64,000 bases of DNA from Actinomycetes bacterium (GCA_021846515.1 JAJZWU010000010.1:1-64000); one strand, 5' to 3'; shown: positions 44,025 to 53,436, counted from the first letter of the stretch. Numbers and translations are program-made. Notes: generated by a model from the letters alone, not told the origin.

Positions 44025-44651
44025 CTATTGGACGACCAGCGACCCCATCATGTAACCGGGGGTAACCATCGGTCCTCCCATTCCTGTAGAACCTGTCCCA
44101 CAGGGAGCCTCGCATTGCCAGGTATAGGTTCCTGCCTTGGTGGTCTTGAATGTAAAGGTGACTATTGTTGGAGTCCTGCCGCTGGCACCCGGTGTCGGGG
44201 CTGGGGGAATTGGAATGTTCAGTGACAGACCTGGAACGGTAAAGGTATGAGATATATTGGCAGCCGGTATGGATGTCACTGCGCTACCATTGACCGTCTC
44301 TGTTCCTCCCTGGACATTGGCGAAGAGCGAACCTGAGTTGAGCGGTGCAGTTCCATCGTCGTAGTTGTAGATAGTCAGTATTACTGTTGCATCTTTGGGC
44401 AGGGTAAGATCAGCGGGAGAAAACATCGGCCAACCTGAGTGTTTGATCATTGATCCGGTCAGAATGGTCATTGATTCGTGAACGGTTACCGGCTTTTGTG
44501 CCCCAGGTGCAGTCGAACTGCCGGAGTTGCTGGAGCATGCTGCACCCAGCAGAGCTACGCCTATCAGAAGCGTAGGGACGAGCAACTTGATACTGTGCAC
44601 CTTCTCCGTAACGACCATTGCTATGCTTCCTGGTATATGTAGTTTAGTCAT
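44025..44651 (-). CDS. Cupredoxin-like lipoprotein with CxxPCG motif
   Basis: A 208-residue lipoprotein. Signal peptide with lipobox LGAAC (C39) and a Ser/Gly linker. The mature domain has cupredoxin-type strands: NISHTF (H135), FTFKTTKAGTYTWQCEAPCG (C180, C184), then GMGGPMVTPGYMMG (M195, M201, M202). It shares the CxxPCG and GYMMG ending with the protein at 39579-40448, but no His follows the second Cys, so the copper site is incomplete or unusual. It is the first gene of the redox cluster, and a ribosome site AAGGAAG precedes the ATG. A role as extracytoplasmic electron carrier or assembly factor is inferred. Confidence 0.75.
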   Translation of the reverse strand: MTKLHIPGSIAMVVTEKVHSIKLLVPTLLIGVALLGAACSSNSGSSTAPGAQKPVTVHESMTILTGSMIKHSGWPMFSPADLTLPKDATVILTIYNYDDGTAPLNSGSLFANVQGGTETVNGSAVTSIPAANISHTFTVPGLSLNIPIPPAPTPGASGRTPTIVTFTFKTTKAGTYTWQCEAPCGTGSTGMGGPMVTPGYMMGSLVVQ

Positions 44652-45089
44652 TTTGACTTCCTTTCTTCTCTCAACGAATACTTTCTTTTCTATGACATCC
44701 TGCCGCTCCGGTCTATCGGTTGCATACGTATATGAATGCCAATGCTTATATCATGACTGAAAACAAGCAAAAATGAAACGGTGAAATACCCTACGTAGCT
44801 TCCGTGGTTACCCGTAGAGGGCAGCCGTATTGATCAAGGTAATCATGTACGTAATTGAGAGCAAGAGAAGATACATACGCAAATTATGCGTAGGGGCGTG
44901 TGCCACATTCCCAATCACCCACCCCACACCCGACATGCTGTGGTCACATTTCCCCGCAATATATTGTTATTAGATTATATCGTAACAAGTTTTTATATAT
45001 GATTCGTAGTATGCCCTTCTATTTGCTTTGTGCATTCAGCGTTAAGAATTCCCGACGCGCATAAATCTTGGTGGTAGTATAATAGACTC
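44652..45089. other. Intergenic spacer with 6-bp inverted repeat
   Basis: About 440 bases between the redox cluster and rnpB, which diverge. No gene is supported. TACGCA (44876-44881) and TGCGTA (44887-44892) flank AATTA, an operator-like inverted repeat that could serve the redox cluster. The remainder is unremarkable. Confidence 0.35.
45078..45083 (+). promoter_or_regulatory. -10 box TATAAT of rnpB
   Basis: A perfect TATAAT ends 6 bases before the start of the RNase P RNA P1 helix. The -35 region is not consensus. Confidence 0.6.
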
Positions 45090-45427
<338 letters not shown>

Positions 45428-45447
<20 letters not shown>

Positions 45448-46042
45448 GCAAAAAATTCACGTTGAATCTGTTCATAATTGGTTGCCCTTCAATAATAGTG
45501 ATTGAGCTGAGTGATGCCGTATCCAGATGCATGCGCCAGGTTGCACTGTCGTCTACACCGAGTGCCCAGGATATTGCAGCCTTTATCGGCGAGACGTGAC
45601 TGACAGCTATGACAACTTCGTCGTTTCCATAGCCGCTTTTTGCTATATCGTTACATACTGCCCTTACACGTAGTCCGACGGATGCGACAGATTCACCATT
45701 TGGGGGCGTGAAATTGATATCCGACATCCAATCCTCCCAGAAGCTGCGCGATATAGAGTCTATAGGCTTTCCATCAAAGTCACCATAGTCCATCTCGATC
45801 AAGCGCTCCTCTATCTCCACAGGCGCCTCCAGGCCCATAAGCATAGCTGTCTCACGGGCTCTCGACAATGGACTTGAGAACAACCTTACAACTTTTCTGT
45901 TCTGTAGCATTTCAGGCAAATAGCCAGCCAGATTACGGGCCTGTCGCCTTCCGTTGTCAGAGAGCGATACGTCCAGGTGGCCTGCTGTAAGGTGTGACGC
46001 GTTTGCTGTAGATTCGCCATGTCTGATTAGTATCAATTCCAT
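45428..46042 (-). CDS. Histidine phosphatase (phosphoglycerate mutase-like)
   Basis: A 204-residue member of the histidine phosphatase superfamily. The phosphorylated His is in LIRHGES (about residues 6-12), a second motif is SPLSRARETA, and VIAVSHVSPIKA supplies the second His. Substrates of this family vary (phosphosugars, phosphopeptides, alpha-ribazole phosphate) and cannot be read here. Its start overlaps the stop of the zinc-ribbon gene by 10 bases, so the two are probably co-expressed. Its last six or seven codons are the complement of the rnpB 3' arm. The pairing with a ribonuclease H-like gene known in some actinobacteria is not seen. Confidence 0.85.
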
Positions 46043-46779
46043 ACGTCTTCAATGAGAAATCTTCCACAATTTTCACAGACTGCAACGTTACTGTCCACGC
46101 GAGTAGATGTTATCGATGCAGGTGTCACGGTAAGGTGGCATCCGCTGCACTTGCCATTTTGTAAGCGAGCAGCACCTACTCCGCCTGCTCGCATCCTAAT
46201 TGTATCATACCGGTATATGATGTCTCCTGGGACATGTCGCTCGATCTCTGTACGCCTTTTCATGGCCGACTGTATTTTGGTATCCAGCGAGTTGATCTTT
46301 GAGTTTACTATCTTGAGTAATTGATCGGATCTTGTGGAGAGTTGGTCGACCTCTGTTTGTAGTCCATCAAGTTCCTGCTCCAGCTCCTCCAGATCAAGCA
46401 TCAATTCAAACTGTTCGTCCTGGAGCTGTTCAGCCCGCATGTCAAGGTTATCTATTTCTTTGGTCATTGCTTCTATCTCGCGGCTGGAGAATAGCTGTCC
46501 GGAACGCATCTTTCTATCAAATATCTTTTTCCGAGCGACTACAGTGTTTACCTCCATCTGCAAGTTGCGCTGTTTTTCCGTAATGGCATCTTTTTTAATA
46601 CGGAAGCCGGTATTTCTGGAATAAAGATCCTTCATCTTGTCCCTGATGTCTGCAAGCGCCACCCTTTCCGGTAGGGTAGTCTTTACGTACTCAAGCTGTT
46701 CTACCTCAGAGTCACAATCCTGTAACATAAGAAGCCACTTACCCATATTGCCAGGGTCCTTATTTCCTCTGTCTACCAT
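46033..46779 (-). CDS. Coiled-coil protein with C-terminal C4 zinc ribbon (DUF164-type)
   Basis: A 248-residue protein. Residues about 15-170 are strongly charged heptad-like sequence, predicted as a long antiparallel coiled coil, with EQLQDEQFELMLDLEELEQELDG in the middle. The C-terminal part carries CSGCHLTV and CENCGRFL, a four-Cys zinc ribbon. This is the CT398/DUF164 layout, conserved in many bacteria next to genes for a histidine phosphatase and RNase H-like protein; its role, possibly nucleic-acid or flagellar-assembly related, is unsettled. TAATAT ends 6 bases before the ATG, so a leaderless mRNA is possible. Confidence 0.85.
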   Translation of the reverse strand: MVDRGNKDPGNMGKWLLMLQDCDSEVEQLEYVKTTLPERVALADIRDKMKDLYSRNTGFRIKKDAITEKQRNLQMEVNTVVARKKIFDRKMRSGQLFSSREIEAMTKEIDNLDMRAEQLQDEQFELMLDLEELEQELDGLQTEVDQLSTRSDQLLKIVNSKINSLDTKIQSAMKRRTEIERHVPGDIIYRYDTIRMRAGGVGAARLQNGKCSGCHLTVTPASITSTRVDSNVAVCENCGRFLIEDVWN

Positions 46780-46860
46780 GCTTATATATTAAAGCATTTT
46801 GAGTGTAGTTGTACGGGGGTCTTATGTGTGAGTGTCTTGCACGGAGTATCGCAAATGAAA

Positions 46861-46906
46861 TACTGCAGGTGAGAGATCCTCCCTTTACGGGTTCGCACCT
46901 GCAGTA
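46861..46906. terminator. 11-bp inverted repeat, possible terminator
   Basis: TACTGCAGGTG (46861-46871) and CACCTGCAGTA (46896-46906) form a perfect 11-bp stem around a 24-base loop. It lies 74 bases downstream of the lipoprotein stop on the minus strand, where it is followed by TTTCATTTG. The weak T tract makes the terminator assignment uncertain, and it could also be a protein-binding palindrome. Confidence 0.5.
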
Positions 46907-46979
46907 AATCTGTTCTTTGTGTCCTTATTTACAGTAGTGGCCTACAACACAATTTGTATACCACAACGTTTGTATATAC

Positions 46980-47876
46980 TTAGGCCGTCTTGTACTCCGA
47001 TACCGGCGGCGCGGTTACCGGTGGCACCGTTACGCCAAAGTTGGAAAACGCCACACCGAGCGTTACAGAAGTAGGAGCAGCACCTGCCTTTGCCGGTATG
47101 GTAATTGTCGTGGTGAGATGCACTATCTCCCCGGCGCTATTCAGGTAAACATTGAGAGTATGATTGGCTGTTCCTCCGGCGCTATAAAGTGCCTTGAACA
47201 GGCTCTGGTAAGGTCCAGGCGCAGCTGCTGCTTCGGCAAGATCTACTACAACTTTATATTCTGTGGATACTCCCCCTACGGTCGATGATCCCATGTCGGT
47301 TACCGTCATATCGGAAGTAGTCAAGATCTCAAGCAGTCCTGCGGGGTTGCTGACGATCTGGGAGACCTCTGTCGTACTTATGCTTAGCAATCCAGCAATT
47401 ACGCTGGGGGTTAGCTGAATATACTTCTTCCCGGCAGCCAGTGATGCTATTAGTGATCCCGGCTTTGGTTCTACATAGATATCGCCACCGACGAAAAGTG
47501 TAGTTACGGGGCCATTCAACACTTTTGCAGGGTCGACCGTGCCTGCGCCTGCCATGTTTAGGCTGACCGTTCCGTACTTGGATGAAAAGTTAAACGGCCC
47601 TGCGACGGTAAGATTGAGGGACGTAAAACTGACTGCTATTCCAGCAAGATTGGCCTTTATGTCTTTACCGGCTACATCCATGGATACATCAGCGCTTCCC
47701 TTACCCAAAGTAACAGAAGGACTCTTCTCTACTTTTTGTAATGGTGTCAGTGTTGTTGTAGTGACAGCGCCCGGAGATGATGTCGTAGTGGTGGTCGATT
47801 TAGAGCTTGAACATGCTGCAAGTCCTGTGGCCATAGCCAACACTCCTGCACCAAGCATAATCTTATTAAATTTCAT
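46980..47876 (-). CDS. Lipoprotein with LppX/LprG-like fold
   Basis: A 298-residue lipoprotein beginning MKFNKIMLGAGVLAMATGLAAC, with lipobox LAAC and a Ser/Thr-rich linker. The mature part is a beta-rich domain with alternating hydrophobic strands (KGSADVSMDVAGKD, LTVAGPFNFSSKYG, VTDMGSSTVGGVSTEYKV, LNVYLNSAGEIVHLTTTITIP), resembling actinobacterial LppX/LprAFG lipid-binding lipoproteins. Its outline matches the secreted protein at 1874-3442. The start is set by GGAGG 10 bases upstream of ATG 47876. It may share an mRNA with the MurT-GatD gene, 66 bases upstream. Lipid carriage is inference. Confidence 0.75.
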   Translation of the reverse strand: MKFNKIMLGAGVLAMATGLAACSSSKSTTTTTSSPGAVTTTTLTPLQKVEKSPSVTLGKGSADVSMDVAGKDIKANLAGIAVSFTSLNLTVAGPFNFSSKYGTVSLNMAGAGTVDPAKVLNGPVTTLFVGGDIYVEPKPGSLIASLAAGKKYIQLTPSVIAGLLSISTTEVSQIVSNPAGLLEILTTSDMTVTDMGSSTVGGVSTEYKVVVDLAEAAAAPGPYQSLFKALYSAGGTANHTLNVYLNSAGEIVHLTTTITIPAKAGAAPTSVTLGVAFSNFGVTVPPVTAPPVSEYKTA

Positions 47877-47942
47877 AGAATAACGTCCTCCTTCACTCAA
47901 TTATTAACGTTGTCTGTAAAATAGCACTCCCTGATTGTTTAG

Positions 47943-50426
47943 TCAAGTAATACTCAGCTTATTCTCAAGAAGGCGAGACCGCAAGTCATTTGCCGTATGA
48001 TCAATGTCGTTCAGTGGCGAGGGCGATCCTGGAGTAGGAACCGGGAGTGGGGAAGGTGAGGAGGGCGACGCTGAGGTTGGAGCCAAAGAAGAGCCTGGAA
48101 TAGGGAGGCTGATTCCAGTGGCTATCGATAGGATGCTGTCAGCCAGTGCAGGGTTTCTGGCCAGTACCGGTCCATGCATGTATGTACCCACGATATTCCC
48201 GTATACAATCCCCTCAGTGCTGTCCTTCGGCAGTCCGTTCCCAGCCCCTTTCAATACCCGGCCCAGTGGTTGCGCCTCGCGCCCAATGGCGGTGCGCCCA
48301 GAATGGTTCTCAAAACCGGTAAGCAGCTGGTTACCCAGCCATGGTGACCTACATACCATTTCCCCCACCGCTCGTGGTTGTGTAGTCTTTACGGTGACTG
48401 CCGGCACAAGAGCAACTCCAGGATGGATCGATACATCACTTCCTGGGAATGATTCGCCGATGATCTGGTATCCGGCACAGACCGCCAACATCGCAGCGCC
48501 ATTACTCAGTGCGTGATTCATAGCTGCCCTGGCAGGTTCTGCGCCAAGCAATTTGGCTGCATAAGCCTGGGGCGCATCTTCTCCGCCGCCAATGCAGTAA
48601 ATATCGCATTGTGCAGGAATATCGTCTCCGGCTTTAACTTGCAGAAGCTCGGTATCGAAGCCATACAGTTTAGCTCGTTTAGCGAGTATCAGTGCATTTC
48701 CGCCATCTCCATAGGTACCCAGAATGTCGGGATAGATCAACACTATCCTGAGCGACGAGTCTCGAGTGGCGCTATTGCCGGTTCTGATTCTCCTCTCATC
48801 TTTAATGTTGTTGTCTATTTGGTGGTTGTGCTCATCATCGGAGGAGCGGTTTAATCTATCTGCCTGTTTAATGATGGTCGCCAAGCCATTAACAGGGATA
48901 GGATTTGCAATGGAGAGCACCTTGCGCAGTTCCTGGAATGCTGTGTAATTACCTACATAGTCTATGCTTGCAGGGCTACCGGAGCCACTGGGGTTTCCAC
49001 CTGCAACGCCAGCCATGGCAATTGCTCTCAGCTGATCCTCTGTGTACCTGTATTCTACCCCCGCATAGGAGAGCCTGACGGCCAGATCCAGCCCGCGTAG
49101 AGCAGTGGCTATTACCGGTCTCTGGGCAAGTCTCTCAAATGGTACGTCCCATAGCCAGGATGGATCTAGTCCGTCGGCAATTTTTGCATTGATGCCAATT
49201 ACCAATGGCGTCGTGGAAGCCATAAGGAGGTCAAGCAATTCAAGCCACCCTGCGGGATTCTTCGCCAACATCATTGTTAGGGTTGTTTCTACTGTACATG
49301 TAGGGTCGTGTGAATCTACCAGTTTTATATCTATGGACAAGAACCTCCCTGCTACTGATGTCAATTTTGTTATACGATCTGTGGAATCTATTGTATTCTT
49401 GCCCAGTAAAGCTGCTGCCGTTACAGCCATGGCGGCGTTGGATATGTTGAATTGCCCAGGCAGCAAGGTAACTAATGGTATCTCACTCCCACCCCTGGTC
49501 ATCTTGTTACCATGTACCGTAACTGATGGAACCGGTCTGGCAAACCCACATTCACATGACCACATACTACTGTCAGCAAAGATAATCCTGCCTCCACAGT
49601 TTGGGCAGCTTGAAGCATCATCTATCCAACGTTGTCCTGCCGATACCCAGGTGACATGACTTCCCGGTATCCCTGAGGCAGCCCATACAATCATGGGATC
49701 GTCGCAGTTTGCCACTACCTGTAGAGATGTTCGCGATTCCGGTGTTAGCCGTTCTACCTGTTCATCTGTTGCCGTCTGCCCTATCATAGTTTGCAGCGCC
49801 GCTCCTCCTACCGCCTGTCCAGATACTTGCCCCATTGGCTCCGGCTTTCCATCTGTCACCATCTCTCCATGAAATGCGTCAATCAGTGCTTTTCTCCACT
49901 TGGAACTGGTCATCCTTACCTCATTGACCCTGTCAAGCTGATCGCGTGATAGGTTCAGCAGCACAACTACCCCGGGGTGCGATCTCCTGATCAACTCCGG
50001 CAGGTACCCTTCATCGACCTCCAGCACAGCATCTGTGTTCCTCTCCGAGCTGATAAGGGCGTATACGATACCGGCAGGCAGGTTCGAGCCGGATAGCGAT
50101 GTCGCCACATCAAGATGTTTAACAGAGCGCCCATTGTATCGTGAAGTGCTGCTTGAATCAGTATCCAGATTAAGCTCTGAGAGAGCATAAGCGATCATCC
50201 GGGTAGTAGTTGTCTTACCGTTGGTGCCACTCACCAGAACCACTCTTCGAGCGGAGGTGAGCTTTTCCAGTATGTTGGGATACAGAAAAAGTGCCGCCCT
50301 GCCGCCAATGACCGACCCTGAACCGAGGTGAAGGACTACTGAGATACGGGCAAGAAACCTGGCTACTGTCTCAGAAAAAATAAGGCGTACATTTTGCGTA
50401 AGCTGTCGTATTTGCGGTAGCGTCAT
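47943..50426 (-). CDS. Single-chain MurT-GatD fusion (lipid II isoglutaminyl synthase)
   Basis: An 827-residue fusion. Residues 1-540 are MurT-like: a Mur-ligase ATP loop GTNGKTTTTRM (about 68-78), LNLSRDQLDR, a four-Cys zinc ribbon CPNCGG..CECG (about 275-292) and a C-terminal DUF1727-type region. After a polar linker of about 25 residues, residues 556-800 are GatD-like glutamine amidotransferase: YGDGGNALIL, nucleophile Cys in AVCAGYQ (about 649), and His in TYMHGPVLARNP (about 752). MurT and GatD are normally two proteins that amidate D-Glu of the lipid II stem peptide using glutamine. Here one chain would do both steps. The last 40 residues are a Pro/Ser-rich spacer. TACACT ends 8 bases before the ATG (leaderless). 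Confidence 0.9.
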   Translation of the reverse strand: MTLPQIRQLTQNVRLIFSETVARFLARISVVLHLGSGSVIGGRAALFLYPNILEKLTSARRVVLVSGTNGKTTTTRMIAYALSELNLDTDSSSTSRYNGRSVKHLDVATSLSGSNLPAGIVYALISSERNTDAVLEVDEGYLPELIRRSHPGVVVLLNLSRDQLDRVNEVRMTSSKWRKALIDAFHGEMVTDGKPEPMGQVSGQAVGGAALQTMIGQTATDEQVERLTPESRTSLQVVANCDDPMIVWAASGIPGSHVTWVSAGQRWIDDASSCPNCGGRIIFADSSMWSCECGFARPVPSVTVHGNKMTRGGSEIPLVTLLPGQFNISNAAMAVTAAALLGKNTIDSTDRITKLTSVAGRFLSIDIKLVDSHDPTCTVETTLTMMLAKNPAGWLELLDLLMASTTPLVIGINAKIADGLDPSWLWDVPFERLAQRPVIATALRGLDLAVRLSYAGVEYRYTEDQLRAIAMAGVAGGNPSGSGSPASIDYVGNYTAFQELRKVLSIANPIPVNGLATIIKQADRLNRSSDDEHNHQIDNNIKDERRIRTGNSATRDSSLRIVLIYPDILGTYGDGGNALILAKRAKLYGFDTELLQVKAGDDIPAQCDIYCIGGGEDAPQAYAAKLLGAEPARAAMNHALSNGAAMLAVCAGYQIIGESFPGSDVSIHPGVALVPAVTVKTTQPRAVGEMVCRSPWLGNQLLTGFENHSGRTAIGREAQPLGRVLKGAGNGLPKDSTEGIVYGNIVGTYMHGPVLARNPALADSILSIATGISLPIPGSSLAPTSASPSSPSPLPVPTPGSPSPLNDIDHTANDLRSRLLENKLSIT

Positions 50427-50465
50427 ATCTGTATAGTGTAAGACATTTATAAGGAGGTTTTTATA

Positions 50466-51371
50466 ATGGGCATACTTGATGGCAAGGTAGCAATAGTTAC
50501 AGGCGCCGGAAGAGGGATCGGCAGAGGAGAGGCTATGCTGCTTGCAGCCGAAGGCGCCAAGGTGGTGGTCAATGATCTCGGCGCCGATGTAACCGGTGCG
50601 GGTGGAGACAAGAGTCCTGCTCAGCAGAGTGTAGATGATATCATCGCCGCTGGAGGCGAAGCGATAATAAATGCAGATGACATCAGTTCGTGGCAGGGAG
50701 CCAAGAACCTGGTAGACGAAGCCGTATCCACTTGGGGCAAGCTGGATATAGTCGTCAATAACGCCGGTATCTTACGCGACAAGATGAGTTTTAATATAGA
50801 TGAGTCCGATTGGGATGATGTCATAAGAGTCCATCTTAAGGGACATTTTGCCATGGCTCGCCATGCTGCAGCCTACTGGCGAGAGCGTTCAAAAGCCGGT
50901 GATGAGGTGAAGGCATCTATCATCAATACCACCTCGGAGTCGGGTATCTATGGCAACCCCGGTCAGGCCAATTATTCTGCCGCCAAGGCTGGTATCGCTT
51001 CTCTGACATGGGTGATGGCACGTGAGCTCCAACGTTACGGGGTAAGGGTAAATGCAATTGCGCCTAGAGCCAGGACCAGGATGACCGAGAATCTTTTTGG
51101 GTCGTTCAGTGACCCGGGTGAAGGTCAATTTGATGCCTACGATCCACTGAACGTGGCGCCAATGGTAGCTTTTTTGGCATCTGACCTTGCAGGTGATATA
51201 AGCGGGCAGATATTTGTTGTCTATGGCGGTGAAATCACGGTCATGGAGGGCTTTACTCCGGCAGGAGAGCTTAAGAGGGATGCCAGGTGGACACCGAGCG
51301 AACTGGCGGATCACAAGGCTGAACTTTTTGCGAAGCACCCAAGCGTGCTTCCTGGGATGCCCGGGTTCTAG
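50466..51371 (+). CDS. SDR-family 3-hydroxyacyl-CoA dehydrogenase-like protein
   Basis: A 301-residue short-chain dehydrogenase. The NAD(P) loop is TGAGRGIGRGEA (about 13-24), NNAG follows near 97, and the catalytic pair is Ser in NTTSESG and Tyr-Lys in NYSAAKAG (about 168-173). The sequence resembles the dehydrogenase domain of multifunctional beta-oxidation enzymes and the actinobacterial enzymes of fatty-acid or steroid side-chain breakdown. The extra C-terminal 40 residues (PSELADHKAELFAK..) are typical of that subgroup. A strong AAGGAGG precedes the ATG. Glutamine synthetase follows after 2 bases, so they form an operon, though the metabolic link is not obvious. It diverges from MurT-GatD with only 39 bases between. 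Confidence 0.88.
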   Translation: MGILDGKVAIVTGAGRGIGRGEAMLLAAEGAKVVVNDLGADVTGAGGDKSPAQQSVDDIIAAGGEAIINADDISSWQGAKNLVDEAVSTWGKLDIVVNNAGILRDKMSFNIDESDWDDVIRVHLKGHFAMARHAAAYWRERSKAGDEVKASIINTTSESGIYGNPGQANYSAAKAGIASLTWVMARELQRYGVRVNAIAPRARTRMTENLFGSFSDPGEGQFDAYDPLNVAPMVAFLASDLAGDISGQIFVVYGGEITVMEGFTPAGELKRDARWTPSELADHKAELFAKHPSVLPGMPGF

Positions 51372-51373
51372 CG

Positions 51374-52711
51374 GTGGAAACTGGCGACGACTCTGGCCTG
51401 CAGTACGTTGTCAGGACGATAGAGGAGAGGGGCATACAATTTGTCCAGCTCTGGTTTACCGATGTGCTCGGTACATTAAAAGCATTTAGCATTGCACCTG
51501 CCGAGGTAGAAGGTGCGCTGTTGGATGGCATGACCTTTGACGGTTCGGCTGTAGATGGTTTCAGCAGGGTACAGGAGAGCGACATGATAGCGCATCCCGA
51601 CCCGAGCACCTTTGAGCTACTCCCCTGGAGAGACGGTGATGCGCTGGCTGCAAGGATATTTTGTGATATTTCCAATCCAGATGGATCGCCGTTTGAAGGC
51701 AGCCCGAGAGAGGTATTGCGCCGTGCAACCGATCGCGCCTACAAACTAGGGTATGGCTTCTACGTAGGTCCCGAGATAGAGTTCTTTTACTTCCATGAGC
51801 AGCCGCGCACGCAACCTATCGATAACGGTTCCTACTTTGATCTTATTGCTGCAGAATTGTGCAGCGACCTTAGGAGAGAAAGCATCCAATCCCTGGAAAC
51901 TATGGGAATTCCGGTAGAGCATACCCAGCATGAGGATGCCCCAGGTCAGTATGAGATAGATTTACGTTATACGGATGCCCTTACTATGGCTGATACCGTC
52001 ATGACCACCAGAATGATCGTAAAAGAAGTAGCTACCAGAAGGCACGTAATTGCCAGCTTCATGCCAAAGCCCATCTCTGGGGTACAGGGCTCGGGCATGC
52101 ACACACATATCTCACTATTTAGGGGTGATGCCAACGCATTCTATGACCCGGATGACATTATTGGATTATCCACTGAAGCTAAATGCTTTATAGCGGGATT
52201 GCTCAGGCACGCACCCGAAATTACTGCCGTTACAAACCAATGGGTCAATTCATACAAACGTCTGGTGCCCGGTTATGAAGCCCCAGCTTATGTTTCATGG
52301 GCCAGAAACAATAGGTCAGCGCTGGTAAGGGTGCCTGTCATCAGAAAGAGTAAGCCAGAGACGACCAGAATCGAGTATAGAGCCGTTGATTCGGCATGTA
52401 ACCCCTATCTGTCGTTCGCGGTTATCCTGGCGGCAGGTATGGATGGTCTGGAGAAGGGTTATGAATTACCATCAGAAGCAGACGTAAACCTATTTGACCT
52501 CTCCATAAAAGACCTCGAGAATACCGGTGTGGTGCGATTGCCACACAACCTATTTGAAGCTGTTACTCTGATGGAGGGGTCAAGCCTGGTTGCAGAGACT
52601 CTTGGCGAGCATGTCTTTGAGTGGTTTATTCGCAACAAACTGGAAGAGTGGCACTCATTCAGGGAACATGTCAGTGAGTACGAAATTGACAGGTACCTGA
52701 CCATACTCTGA
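51374..52711 (+). CDS. Glutamine synthetase-like protein, non-adenylylated type
   Basis: A 445-residue type I glutamine synthetase. Landmarks are [49 protein letters not shown] and ARNNRSALVRVP, covering the metal, glutamate and ATP sites. At the adenylylation loop the Tyr is replaced by Phe (VNLFDLS, F374), so control by ATase is not expected. Several actinobacteria carry such extra GS paralogues, some acting as gamma-glutamylpolyamine or ethanolamine ligases, so the substrate may differ from plain ammonia. The GTG start follows the SDR stop by 2 bases, and the response-regulator gene overlaps its stop by one base. Confidence 0.88.
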   Translation: METGDDSGLQYVVRTIEERGIQFVQLWFTDVLGTLKAFSIAPAEVEGALLDGMTFDGSAVDGFSRVQESDMIAHPDPSTFELLPWRDGDALAARIFCDISNPDGSPFEGSPREVLRRATDRAYKLGYGFYVGPEIEFFYFHEQPRTQPIDNGSYFDLIAAELCSDLRRESIQSLETMGIPVEHTQHEDAPGQYEIDLRYTDALTMADTVMTTRMIVKEVATRRHVIASFMPKPISGVQGSGMHTHISLFRGDANAFYDPDDIIGLSTEAKCFIAGLLRHAPEITAVTNQWVNSYKRLVPGYEAPAYVSWARNNRSALVRVPVIRKSKPETTRIEYRAVDSACNPYLSFAVILAAGMDGLEKGYELPSEADVNLFDLSIKDLENTGVVRLPHNLFEAVTLMEGSSLVAETLGEHVFEWFIRNKLEEWHSFREHVSEYEIDRYLTIL

Positions 52712-53349
52712 TGGCTATAGCGTATTTCCCGGAGCTTCCTGCTGATCTGGTGCAAAGCCTGCAAAATATGGGCATGTCACCACAGAAGGTAGAAGACTTA
52801 TCCGGAGTAGAGGGGTATCCGGGCATACTGGTGTATATGCTGGATAATCCTGAGACCATGCTACAGGCACTTCGGTCCGCTGTAGAAAGTAGCGACAAGA
52901 ATACGCCACATGTGTTACTTATAATTGCGAAGAATCAGCTGGAACTACTTGACAGGGCTAAAGGCCTCTTTGACGACTGGTGCTTTATTGCTGCCGATAT
53001 AGAGGAGGTTGCATTACGTGCCCACTTTCTCTTTGGCAGGGTTTCAGGGAATGTAATAAAGTACGGCCCTCTTGAGGTCAATGCCGACAGCTATCAGGCA
53101 ACTGTCAATGGACAGCTACTGGATCTCACATATATGGAGTACAAACTGTTGGCCTTTTTGGCCGCTAATCCGGAGAAGGTATTCAGCAGGGAGGCATTAC
53201 TGACCAGGGTATGGGGTTACGACTACTATGGAGGAGCCCGTACCGTCGATGTTCATATTCGCCGCCTGCGCTCAAAAATGGGCGACAGGCATGCGAACAT
53301 GATAAGCACAATAAGGTCGGTAGGCTATATGCTTACCACAAAAATTTAA
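52711..53349 (+). CDS. GlnR-like orphan OmpR-family regulator
   Basis: A 212-residue transcription factor. The C-terminal half is an OmpR/PhoB winged helix: LTYMEYKLLAFLAANPEKVFSREALLTRVWGYDYYGGARTVDVHIRRLRSKMGD. The N-terminal half has the size of a receiver domain but lacks the acidic pocket and phospho-Asp context (VYMLDNPETM), which is typical of the atypical nitrogen regulator GlnR. No kinase gene is near. ATG and TGA overlap as TGATG with the glutamine synthetase gene, so the regulator is translated with it. Control of the glnA-glnB-amtB genes that face it is inference. Confidence 0.8.
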   Translation: MAIAYFPELPADLVQSLQNMGMSPQKVEDLSGVEGYPGILVYMLDNPETMLQALRSAVESSDKNTPHVLLIIAKNQLELLDRAKGLFDDWCFIAADIEEVALRAHFLFGRVSGNVIKYGPLEVNADSYQATVNGQLLDLTYMEYKLLAFLAANPEKVFSREALLTRVWGYDYYGGARTVDVHIRRLRSKMGDRHANMISTIRSVGYMLTTKI

Positions 53350-53436
53350 GATGTCGCAGTAGGTGTAAACCTCGGCTGACCCCGACTAACTAAGCCGGAT
53401 ATATGCTCTTATTCCAGCACTGATAGATCTTCTGAT

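Noticed and set aside
39579-44651. Standard polysulfide or DMSO reductase operon
   Set aside because: The catalytic molybdopterin subunit is missing and two cupredoxins are present instead.
46861-46906. Insertion-sequence end or attachment site
   Set aside because: The 11-bp inverted repeat encloses only 24 bases, with no transposase or target duplication; it fits a terminator or protein site better.
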